Part shown: in pieces, positions 1-5,289 of the stretch
Layout: the number at the start of each line of letters is the position of its first letter
How positions within the stretch are numbered: position 1 is the stretch's first letter
NCBI GenBank assembly: GCA_038214685.1
Contig: JBBQRO010000202.1
Span: 1 to 5,887, forward strand
Direction: 5' to 3'
DNA: 5,887 nt
From: CADCTB01 sp038214685
GTDB lineage: Bacteria > Actinomycetota > Acidimicrobiia > Acidimicrobiales > AC-14
The notes under the pieces: generated by a model
Told to the model about the DNA's origin: nothing
The model's input: only the letters and a program-made list of their open reading frames with translations
Databases searched by the model: none
Made by a program: the position numbers and the translations under genes

Positions 1-1
1 C

Positions 2-337
2 TTCCCGCCGGCAATCATCTACAAGCGGCAGCGCACCGACTACCTGGGCGCCCTTCGACGGGCCGACGGAGGCGATCCCGGCCAGCTCGGCGAGCTCATC
101 GCCCGCGCCATCCTCGACAACCTCTACCGCTTCGTCGTACCCGCCGTGGCCGGGCCCGCCCGCCTCGTTCCGCTCGGGGCCCTCGCCACCAAGGAGATCA
201 CCGCCGACGCGCTCCGAACGGCGGCCGTCCGAGGGCGGCTCCAAGCCACCCGGGGCCCCGACGGCCAGTGGCGCAGCTCCCGCAACTGGGTCGACGACTA
301 CCTCGTCCGTCGATATCGGCGAACCGACAGTTGCTAG
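2..337 (+). CDS. Fic-family protein, C-terminal 111 residues (5' end outside window)
   Basis: The reading frame is open from the left edge to a TAG at 335-337, so only the C-terminus is visible. It begins FPPAIIYKRQRTDYLGALRRAD and continues through LGELIARAILDNLYRF and VVPAVAGPARLVPL. This is the familiar segment after the catalytic core in large bacterial Fic proteins. Fic enzymes usually transfer AMP from ATP to target proteins; the HPFxxGNGR catalytic motif would lie upstream of the window and cannot be checked. The last ~45 residues (ITADALRTAAVRGRLQA, then WRSSRNWVDDYLVRRYRR) look like a small helix-turn-helix or excisionase-like module in which a helix pair is followed by a short basic wing. 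Known Fic proteins often carry such C-terminal winged-helix parts. An ATG at 146 lies in the middle of the conserved region and is not a real start. The gene ends abruptly before a decayed region. I am fairly sure of the family and less sure of the DNA-binding role of the tail. Confidence 0.8.
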   Translation, partial: FPPAIIYKRQRTDYLGALRRADGGDPGQLGELIARAILDNLYRFVVPAVAGPARLVPLGALATKEITADALRTAAVRGRLQATRGPDGQWRSSRNWVDDYLVRRYRRTDSC

Positions 338-479
338 CCCTTGCGCCTTGGTACCGGGGTCGTCGACAGTCAGCCTTCCGCCGGCGCCGACAGCGTGCAT
401 CCGCATGCGTCCCGCGGCCGGCTCATGTCGACCGGTGCCGGACCCTCCCTCACAGTGCGCGGACCTGCGGCTTTGCGGA
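338..479. other. Intergenic stretch after the Fic gene, nothing recognised
   Basis: No reading frame here combines a ribosome-binding site with protein-like sequence, and I see no strong terminator hairpin after the Fic stop codon. The GC-rich frames that cross it on both strands look like by-products of base composition. Confidence 0.4.
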
Positions 480-640
480 TCAGACGGCACGGGTGACCCC
501 CACGACCGAATTGTTGCCGAGGTTGCGAACCACAGATTCCCGTCAGGACCGGCGGCAATCCCGACTGGGCTGTTGATGCCGGTGAAGTTGGTGACCGTCC
601 CGGTCGGGGTGACCCGCCCTATCGAACTGTTGCCGCCGAT
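480..640 (-). pseudogene. 3' remnant of a Vgb-like (streptogramin lyase / NHL-type) beta-propeller gene, frameshifted
   Basis: Read on the minus strand from 640, one frame gives IGGNSSIGRVTPTGTVTNF, then a short link and GIAAGPDGNLWF. This is the blade repeat of virginiamycin B lyase-like seven-bladed propellers (GPDGNLWFT, then NNSIGRVTPTG). Just after NLWF, around 525, the frame breaks. Moving one base restores the blade as NLGNNSVVGVTRAV, followed by TGA at 480-482. The simplest reading is a one-base deletion (or a sequencing error) in an otherwise recognisable gene end. Upstream of 640 the blade pattern is lost, so only about one and a half blades remain of a protein that usually has around seven. 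Family members are either antibiotic-inactivating lyases or, far more often in actinobacteria, exported propellers of unknown substrate. No activity should be inferred for this fragment. Confidence 0.65.
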
Positions 641-810
641 TCCGCAGGGCGCCGAAGTTGCCAGCCGTGGCGCCGCTTACCTCACGGGTAGTGCGCCGGG
701 CCTCCCTGTCCTCCACGGCTGCCAGCACGTCCTCAGCGGCCAGTGCATTCGCCTGGGCCTGGTCGCCGACCTTCCTCATGCTGGCAACCACAGCATTCAC
801 CGTCGTGCAT
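641..810. other. Stretch between two gene remnants, possible eroded coding sequence
   Basis: The minus strand from 800 reads MNAVVASMRKVGDQAQANAL and on through AAEDVLAAVEDREARRTTREV with fairly high GC at third positions. This suggests former coding sequence. The frame then runs out of phase into the Vgb-like remnant. I do not recognise the family and see no ribosome-binding site, so I do not call it a gene. Confidence 0.25.
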
Positions 811-835
811 GGCTCTTCCGTATAGGTGCCGTGGG
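811..835 (+). repeat. Possible terminal inverted-repeat tip of an ISL3-type insertion sequence
   Basis: The sequence begins GGCTCTTCCGT, which from memory matches how many ISL3-family elements begin. It also resembles the sequence at 3742-3765 beside the ISL3 transposase relic: both start GGCTCT and both carry CCGTGGG about 17-19 bases further in. No partner end and no transposase lie beside it, so it would be a lone relic tip, or chance. Confidence 0.25.
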
Positions 836-980
836 CCTCATCGCCGAGCAGGCACCGCTGGCCCTGAGCCCCGTGTCGACCCCACTCCTGGGTGGCGCCA
901 CCGGCCTACTGGCGGGGCTGTACCCCTCCGTCCGCGCTGCATCCCTCGAGCCGGCGGAGGCCCTACGGTCCACGATGTGA
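834..980 (+). pseudogene. C-terminal remnant of an FtsX/MacB-type ABC transporter permease
   Basis: The frame ending in TGA at 978-980 contains GATGLLAGLYPSVRAASLEP followed by AEALRSTM. This closely matches the end of MacB/FtsX-type permeases, where a last transmembrane helix is followed by GLYPARRAARLDPVEALR. About 48 residues keep the family pattern. Upstream of ~834 the same frame loses it, whereas full permeases are about 400 residues or more. No ATP-binding subunit is nearby. The fragment is therefore a truncated gene end, cut close to the possible insertion-sequence tip at 811-835. Its stop overlaps the proposed GTG start of the ligase (ATGTGA, 975-980), so the permease and ligase may once have been neighbours in an operon with coupled translation. 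Confidence 0.7.
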
Positions 981-2296
981 GCCGATCCGGGACCACGGGA
1001 CGGCAGCCCTGGTTCGCGGCCGGCCTCCTCTCGGTCGGATGCATCGTGGTCCCCTGCCTGTTCACCACCCGGCTGCGCGACGTCTTCGTCGTCCCGAAGC
1101 TGGCTGCGCTGTGGGTCCTGCTCATCGCCGGGCTCGTGCTCGTAGCTGTCAGCCCGCTGGTCAGGCTGCCCACGGGCCGACCGCTCCGGTGGTGCCCGGC
1201 CGTCGACATCGCCGGCATCTCGTTCGTGGTGCTCACGGTGCTCGCCACGGCGTTCTCGACGGACCGGCACCAGAGCCTGTTCGGCGAACGCCTCCAGTAC
1301 CAGGGCCTCCTGACCGTGCTCCTGTACGGCGGCCTGTTCCTGCTGGCCCGCCATGTGATCGTCGACGCCCGGAGGCTGACGCTCCTCTTAAGCGGCATCA
1401 CCGCCGGGGCGGCGGTGGTGGCCGGCTACGCCGTCCTCCAGAAGGCGGGGCTGGATCCGTTGTGGAAGGGCTTCCTGCCCGACGGGCGGGTCTTCTCAAC
1501 GTTCGGTCAGCCCAACGCCCTCGCCGCCTACCTGGTGATCGCCCTCGCCCCCGCGTGCCACCTGGCGCGGGTCACCCGGGGAGCGGCTCGAGCCGTGGTG
1601 CTCGTGGCGGCCGCCGGGATCGTGGGGGCGCTGCTCCTGACGCTGAGCCGAGGTGGCTTCGTCGGCCTGGTGGCGCTGATGGTCGTCCCGCTCGGGGTCC
1701 TCCTTCGGCGGCGGCTGGCCTCCGCCGTCGCCGGAGCGGTCGTGGTGGCGTCGGCCTGCGCCCTGCTGGTGCCGGCGGTCCGCTCCGCCTTCTCCTCCCG
1801 CCGCGGCAGCCAGGGGCGGCTGTCCGCCGAGAACCACCTCGACCAGTGGCGCGTGGCGGGGCGGATCGCCCTCGACCACCCGCTGCTCGGCACCGGCCCC
1901 GAGACGTTCCCGGACGTGTTCCCCCGCTACAGCCATGCCGTGCTCTCGCCCGAGCGGGCGGCCTACTTCGACTCCTTCCGGGTGGAGAGCGCCCACAACG
2001 TGTACCTGACGATGGCGGCCAACATCGGGCTCCCGGCGCTCCTGGCCTACTTCGTCCTGGTGGGGGCCGTCCTCGTCCTCGTGATCCGCAGGGCCGGCTT
2101 GGAGACGGACAAAGGTCTGCGGCTCGGGCTCCTGGCGCTCGCTGCCGGTGTCCTCGGCCACCTGGCCACCGACGGGTTCATGAGCGCCGAGGTGACCAGC
2201 TCCTGGCTGTTTTGGACGTTGCTCGGAGCGGCGATCGGGACCGCGACCGGCCCGACCACGCCGAGGGGGCGGACGGAATTCGCGGACCATCGCTAG
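977..2296 (+). CDS. O-antigen ligase / Wzy-type polymerase family membrane protein
   Basis: A 439-residue protein with about twelve predicted membrane helices (roughly 11-29, 40-60, 78-94, 108-126, 133-153, 179-193, 205-222, 225-243, 248-268, 348-370, 381-397, 405-424). One long hydrophilic loop at about 270-347 is expected outside the membrane. Family landmarks are visible: GRVFSTFGQPNALAAYL at 170-186, TLSRGGFVGL at 222-231, HPLLGTGPETF at 301-311 and ESAHNVYLTMAANIGLPALL at 337-356. Proteins of this family join lipid-linked oligosaccharides to an acceptor or polymerise repeat units, on the outer face of the membrane. In a Gram-positive-type actinobacterium the acceptor is not LPS and cannot be told from sequence. 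I choose GTG at 977 because the frame further upstream reads through the permease remnant with un-protein-like sequence, and the next GTG lies inside helix 1. GGAGG at 956-960 is rather far (16 nt), so translation may depend on coupling to the upstream stop. The surface repeat protein follows. Confidence 0.88.
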   Translation: MSRSGTTGRQPWFAAGLLSVGCIVVPCLFTTRLRDVFVVPKLAALWVLLIAGLVLVAVSPLVRLPTGRPLRWCPAVDIAGISFVVLTVLATAFSTDRHQSLFGERLQYQGLLTVLLYGGLFLLARHVIVDARRLTLLLSGITAGAAVVAGYAVLQKAGLDPLWKGFLPDGRVFSTFGQPNALAAYLVIALAPACHLARVTRGAARAVVLVAAAGIVGALLLTLSRGGFVGLVALMVVPLGVLLRRRLASAVAGAVVVASACALLVPAVRSAFSSRRGSQGRLSAENHLDQWRVAGRIALDHPLLGTGPETFPDVFPRYSHAVLSPERAAYFDSFRVESAHNVYLTMAANIGLPALLAYFVLVGAVLVLVIRRAGLETDKGLRLGLLALAAGVLGHLATDGFMSAEVTSSWLFWTLLGAAIGTATGPTTPRGRTEFADHR

Positions 2297-2305
2297 TGGT
2301 AGGTT

Positions 2306-2327
2306 CCGCTCGCGCTGCGCGGGGTGG
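2306..2327 (+). other. Short GC-rich hairpin between ligase and repeat-protein genes
   Basis: CCGCTCGCG pairs with CGCGGGGTGG across a three-base CTG loop, with two G-U pairs and one bulged G. No T-run follows. It could dampen read-through or shape the mRNA between the two genes, but chance pairing is common at this GC content. Confidence 0.25.
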
Positions 2328-2363
2328 CGCTTGAACTGTCCGGTGCCCCCCGCACGATCAGAA

Positions 2364-2372
2364 GAGGTGGAG
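2364..2372 (+). promoter_or_regulatory. Ribosome-binding site that sets the ATG 2376 start
   Basis: The purine-rich GAGGTGGAG, with AGGTGG ending five bases before ATG 2376, is a good Shine-Dalgarno sequence. It argues for ATG 2376 over the in-frame TTG at 2331, which has no such site and would add 15 residues ahead of a normal basic N-terminus. Confidence 0.65.
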
Positions 2373-2375
2373 TGC

Positions 2376-3668
2376 ATGGGTGACGAGGGAATCGTGAAGG
2401 TCGGCCGACCGAGGTCGTCGCGGGTGCTCTGGCCGGTGCTGCTGGCACTGCTGGCCGTCGTCGGGCTGGTGGCCAGCGTGCGCATCGGCCTCACCAGCGT
2501 CGGCGCCGCAGAGTGCCCGCCCGTCAGCCCACCGATCAGCCCCTCGCTGAGCCCGCCGATCAGCTGCCCGGTCAGCCCGCCGGTCTCGACCACGACGACC
2601 CTGCCGGCTACGACGACGACCCTGCCGCCGACGACGACCACCACGATCTTCACCCAGCCACCGGCCATCACCAGCGGCCCGGTCACGTCGTTCACCGCTG
2701 GCAGCCCCGGGTCGTTCATGTTCACCGCCACGGGCACCCCGACCCCGACCTTCAGCATCACCGGCGCCCTGCCGGCCGGCGTCACCTTCAACCCGGCCAC
2801 CGGCGTCCTGAGCGGCACGCCTGCGTTCGGCACCGCCGGCAACTACCCAGTGACCGTGACCGCCTCCAACGGCGTGTCACCGAACGCCGTCCAGTCCTTC
2901 ACCCTGGTCGTCATCCTTCCCCAGGGCTATCGGCTGGTGGGCTCTGACGGCGGGGTGTTCGCCTACGGCGGCTCTCAGTTCTACGGCTCGACCGGCAGCG
3001 TGCAACTGAACCAGCCGATGGTCGGGATCGCCCCGACGACCACCGGTGGTGGCTACTGGCTGGTGGCCGCCGACGGCGGGGTCTTCGCCTACGGCGACGC
3101 CCAGTTCTACGGCTCGACCGCGAGCGTGCGGCTGGACCAGCCGATGGTCGCCATGGCTGCCACCCCCTCCGGCCGGGGCTACTGGCTGGTGGCGGCCGAC
3201 GGCGGGATCTTCGCCTTCGGCGACGCCCGGTTCTTCGGGTCGACCGGCAGCATCCGCCTGAACCAGCCGGTGGTCGGCATGGCCGCCGCCCGTTCGGGCG
3301 CCGGCTACTGGCTGGTGGCGGCCGACGGCGGGATCTTCGCCTTCGGTGACGCTGAGTTCTTCGGTTCGACCGGCAGCGTGCGCCTGAACCGGCCGATGGT
3401 CAGCATGGCGCCGACCGAGTCGGGTCGGGGCTACTGGCTGGTGGCCGCTGACGGCGGAATCTTCGCCTTCGGCGACGCCCGGTTCTACGGGTCGACCGGC
3501 AGCATCCCGCTGAACCAGCCGATGGTCGACATGGTGGCGACGCCCTCAGGCCTTGGGTATTGGCTGGCGGCCGCCGACGGCGGCGTGTTCGCCTACGGCA
3601 ACGCCCAGTTCTTCGGCTCGACCGGCGGCATCCGCCTCAACCGGCCGATCGTCGCCGCCAGCCGTTAG
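2376..3668 (+). CDS. Membrane-anchored or exported protein: Ig-like domain plus six 42-residue repeats
   Basis: A 430-residue protein. The N-terminus is basic (to Arg16), followed by one hydrophobic segment at 18-36. No lipobox and no LPXTG sorting signal are seen, so it is either secreted or held by this segment with the bulk outside. Residues 48-71 are a Ser/Pro linker (PPVSPPISPSLSPP type) and 72-90 a Thr/Pro linker (TTTTLPATTTTLPP), likely extended and possibly glycosylated. Residues 95-180 form a putative Ig-like domain with the landmarks PPAITSGP, ALPAGVTFNPATGVLSGTP and GNYPVTVTASNG. Six repeats then start exactly 42 residues apart at 184, 226, 268, 310, 352 and 394, with consensus GYWLVAADGG[VI]FA[YF]GDA.F[YF]GSTGS[VI]RLN.PMV. 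Such repeats are common in exported actinobacterial proteins; six blades could form a beta-propeller, which is inference. No catalytic motif is seen. The function may be adhesion, glycan binding or wall structure. The ligase gene ends 79 nt upstream, so co-transcription is plausible. Confidence 0.85.
   Translation: MGDEGIVKVGRPRSSRVLWPVLLALLAVVGLVASVRIGLTSVGAAECPPVSPPISPSLSPPISCPVSPPVSTTTTLPATTTTLPPTTTTTIFTQPPAITSGPVTSFTAGSPGSFMFTATGTPTPTFSITGALPAGVTFNPATGVLSGTPAFGTAGNYPVTVTASNGVSPNAVQSFTLVVILPQGYRLVGSDGGVFAYGGSQFYGSTGSVQLNQPMVGIAPTTTGGGYWLVAADGGVFAYGDAQFYGSTASVRLDQPMVAMAATPSGRGYWLVAADGGIFAFGDARFFGSTGSIRLNQPVVGMAAARSGAGYWLVAADGGIFAFGDAEFFGSTGSVRLNRPMVSMAPTESGRGYWLVAADGGIFAFGDARFYGSTGSIPLNQPMVDMVATPSGLGYWLAAADGGVFAYGNAQFFGSTGGIRLNRPIVAASR
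2925..3665 (+). repeat. Six 126-bp tandem coding repeats (last one shortened)
   Basis: Units begin at 2925, 3051, 3177, 3303, 3429 and 3555, each 126 bp apart with no length change, and the last stops after 37 codons. Units 3-5 are the most alike in DNA and all encode GIFAFGDA. Units 1, 2 and 6 encode GVFAYG. The pattern suggests that the inner units multiplied by duplication. Confidence 0.9.
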
Positions 3669-3686
3669 TCGCCGAGGCAGGATCAT

Positions 3687-3717
3687 CGGCCGGACCGGCC
3701 AGTTGCCGGTCCGGCCG
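3687..3717 (+). terminator. Perfect 13-bp hairpin after the repeat-protein gene
   Basis: CGGCCGGACCGGC at 3687-3699 and its exact complement at 3705-3717 enclose a five-base loop (CAGTT). The hairpin begins 18 nt after the TAG stop codon. No T-run follows, which is common for terminators in GC-rich actinobacteria. It probably ends the ligase/repeat-protein transcript and, being symmetric, may also block transcripts arriving from the convergent FkbM side. Confidence 0.7.
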
Positions 3718-3741
3718 TCGACGCGCTCGCTGAGGAAGTCG

Positions 3742-3765
3742 GGCTCTCCTCGTGGATCCGTGGGT
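3742..3765 (+). repeat. Probable terminal repeat of the ISL3-family relic
   Basis: GGCTCTCCTCGTGGATCCG and the following TGGGTAG lie just beyond the C-terminal end of the transposase relic, where an insertion-sequence end is expected. The leading GGCTCT and the later CCGTGGG match the candidate tip at 811-835. I found no opposite end (…AGAGCC on the plus strand) before the FkbM gene. Confidence 0.4.
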
Positions 3766-3780
3766 AGGTGACGCTCGTGT

Positions 3781-4033
3781 TCTGCCGGGGAGGGGTGGGC
3801 GGTGGCCGCCTCGGTCGAGGTAGGCGAGGGCGATGAGGTGCTCGGGTGCTTTGAAGCCGTAGGCGATCCGGGTCAAGAGGCAAGCTTGGTGTTCGTCGAC
3901 TCGATCAGCGCGTTCGACAGGTTGTTGAGGAGCGTTGGGCGATCCCGGCGAGGTTCGCTCGGATCCGGCGGGCGAGGTCCACGAACGGTGGGATCTGGCT
4001 GCGGGACGCCCGGAACCAACACGACCAAAGGGC
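3781..4033 (-). pseudogene. ISL3-family transposase, C-terminal relic with two frameshifts
   Basis: Three overlapping frames on the minus strand together rebuild the end of an ISL3-type (IS204/IS1001/IS1165-like) DDE transposase. From 4033 one frame reads FRASRSQIPPFVDLARRIRA and on to NLAGIAQ. A second, 3926-3873, reads NNLSNALIESTNTKLAS and then stops. A third, 3879-3781, reads LLTRIAYGFKAPEHLIALAY followed by LDRGGHRPPLPGR. In intact members NALIESTNTKIRLLTRIAYGF is continuous, so the breaks near 3930 and 3875 are lesions. About 85 residues remain of a protein usually 400 or more long, and the DDE catalytic part is mostly missing. The element cannot move by itself. It lies between two convergent genes, where an insertion would be tolerated. 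Confidence 0.75.
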
Positions 4034-4282
4034 GTTGTGTCTGCTGCTCCGTGACACACGGATCGAATAGAAGTCCGTTGGGCGACAGCTCGATACCGAG
4101 ACCGCACTCGGCGCCCTCCGCTGCGCCTGAGGCTCCGGCCGCACTGTTCAGGTGTGCTCAAGCGCAGCGAGGCGGGGTACTCGTGGCGGGCCCCCTCACC
4201 TCCCCCCGCTGCGCTGGCAGCAGGAACCGACCGTCCCTCGCGTGCTGCTCCACCCGCCGGGTGGCGGCTGGGCGGCTCTTGG
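4034..4282. other. Spacer between the transposase relic and the FkbM gene
   Basis: No gene is recognised. A 9-bp inverted repeat (AGCGCAGCG at 4161-4169 and CGCTGCGCT at 4207-4215) and a shorter hairpin (CCACCC at 4250-4255 with GGGTGG at 4259-4264, three-base loop) are present. The latter lies 19 nt beyond the FkbM stop on the minus strand and could act as its terminator, but it lacks a T-run. A minus-strand frame from 4136 reads GIELSPNGLLFDPCVTEQQT with coding-like base use and runs into the second frame of the transposase relic. I do not recognise it as transposase sequence. Confidence 0.35.
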
Positions 4283-5257
4283 TCAACCGTTGAGCGGCCG
4301 GTACGAGGCGTGGAACCGGGCCAGCTGTTCGGGACGGAAGGCTGCCACGATCATGGCGAACTCTTGGTGAAGGATGTGGCGGTACATCACCGTGTAGCTC
4401 TCGTCGTTGTCGTGCAGGTTGGCGTGCTGGTCACCTTCGACGGCGACCAGAATCGGGAAGACCAACCGCAGGTAATCGAAGAAGTCGGGCACGCTGATTC
4501 GCTGAAGTGCGTTCAGGCACCAGTGGTTGAGCTCCAGCACCACGACCGGCTGGGCCTCCCTGATCGTCTTCTCGCCTCCCCGGATCACCCTTGTCTCAAA
4601 GCCTTCAACATCCAGCTTCACAAGGTCCACGCTGGGCACGCCCAACGACGGAACGATGTCGTCGAGACGCTTGACGACGATCTGCTCGCGGACCAGCCCG
4701 GTGGCTCCGCGAGTCTGGTTGGTGACGAACCCTCCGGAGCGGTTGTCGGGGGCGAACGCCAGCTCCGCCTCGCTTGACTCGTCGCCCAAGGCGTAGTTCC
4801 GCAGCTCCACGTTCCCGAGGCCTGAGCTGCCCAGGTTCTGCGTTAGGAAGGCGAACGTGCTGGGCGAGGGCTCAAAGCCGACGACCTGGCGCGAGCGCGA
4901 CCCGAAGAGGATCGTCGTGCATCCGATGTTCGCCCCGATGTCGAGCACCACGTGCTCCTTCATCGTCAGGGTGTCAAAGAGCCTGACCGTGGGGGGCTCG
5001 AACTCCGGGCCGAGGTCGCGGAGGTACACGTCGTCCGAGGCGATGCGGTAGGTGGTCCCTCCGATGGCGACATCACGCTCCCCGAGAGGGACCACCGGCT
5101 CCTGCTCCGGCGGTTGTGCCTCTGGCTCAAACGTTGGATTCGCCACCGGCCCCGGCGCCGGGCGAGAGGTAGCGGGCCTCGGATAGCGGACTACGTCAAA
5201 GCCCCGTTGCCGTATCGCGCCCCGGATCCGTCGCCTGAGGGCATCGCGCCAAGCCAT
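4283..5257 (-). CDS. FkbM-family SAM-dependent methyltransferase
   Basis: A 324-residue protein. A basic amphipathic N-terminus (MAWRDALRRRIRGAIRQRGF) and a Pro-rich link (about 27-56) precede the Rossmann-fold methyltransferase core. Visible motifs are VVLDIGANIGCTTILF at 103-118 (SAM-binding glycine motif), VVGFEPSPSTFAFLTQNL at 125-142 (acidic residue after strand 2), NVELRNYALGD at 149-159, and VDLVKLDVEGFETRVIRGG at 210-228, the FkbM hallmark. Family members O-methylate sugars or natural products; near a ligase-type gene a surface-glycan sugar is the likely substrate, which is inference. I keep ATG 5257 because MAWRDALRRR is a typical start for the family, although no clear Shine-Dalgarno sequence precedes it. 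A strong GGAGG lies further up in front of an out-of-frame ATG (5289). The gene runs towards the ligase/repeat-protein pair and is a separate transcript. Confidence 0.9.
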   Translation of the reverse strand: MAWRDALRRRIRGAIRQRGFDVVRYPRPATSRPAPGPVANPTFEPEAQPPEQEPVVPLGERDVAIGGTTYRIASDDVYLRDLGPEFEPPTVRLFDTLTMKEHVVLDIGANIGCTTILFGSRSRQVVGFEPSPSTFAFLTQNLGSSGLGNVELRNYALGDESSEAELAFAPDNRSGGFVTNQTRGATGLVREQIVVKRLDDIVPSLGVPSVDLVKLDVEGFETRVIRGGEKTIREAQPVVVLELNHWCLNALQRISVPDFFDYLRLVFPILVAVEGDQHANLHDNDESYTVMYRHILHQEFAMIVAAFRPEQLARFHASYRPLNG

Positions 5258-5289
5258 GCAAGCGACGCTACGCGTCGGCGAAGAAGCAT
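5191..5289 (-). other. Possible small leader ORF overlapping the FkbM start, out of frame
   Basis: ATG at 5289 is preceded, eight bases away, by a strong GGAGG (5298-5302 on the complement). It opens a 32-codon frame starting MLLRRRVASLAWLGA and ending at TAG 5191-5193, overlapping the first 22 codons of FkbM in another frame. It may be a translated leader that couples to FkbM. Alternatively a lost or gained base separates FkbM from its true start, since MLLRRRVASL could continue into AWRDALRRR. Confidence 0.3.

Noticed and set aside
743..976. N-terminal extension of the ligase to an upstream start at 743
   Set aside because: The added 78 residues are Pro/Arg/His-rich and un-protein-like, and they overlap the permease remnant in another frame.
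892..2334. A 480-codon plus-strand frame overlapping the ligase
   Set aside because: It is very rich in Arg/Pro/Gly, has no membrane or domain pattern, and is fully explained as an alternate frame of the ligase.
2331..2375. TTG start at 2331 for the repeat protein, and a TTGAAC -35-like element at the same place
   Set aside because: ATG 2376 has a good ribosome-binding site and gives a normal basic N-terminus. The matching -10 position (ACGATC) is too poor to call a promoter.
1496..2842. A 448-codon open frame on the minus strand across the ligase and repeat-protein genes
   Set aside because: It is antisense to two well-supported genes, rich in Gly/Arg/His/Pro low-complexity sequence and without any family motif. 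Long shadow frames are expected at this GC content.
2925..3665. CRISPR-like or non-coding tandem array
   Set aside because: The 126-bp repeats are in frame within one protein, vary mainly at tolerant positions and have no separate spacers.
4274..4280. A third GGCTCTT just after the FkbM stop as an insertion-sequence end
   Set aside because: Only seven bases match. It lacks the CCGTGGG shared by the other two candidates and points away from the transposase relic.
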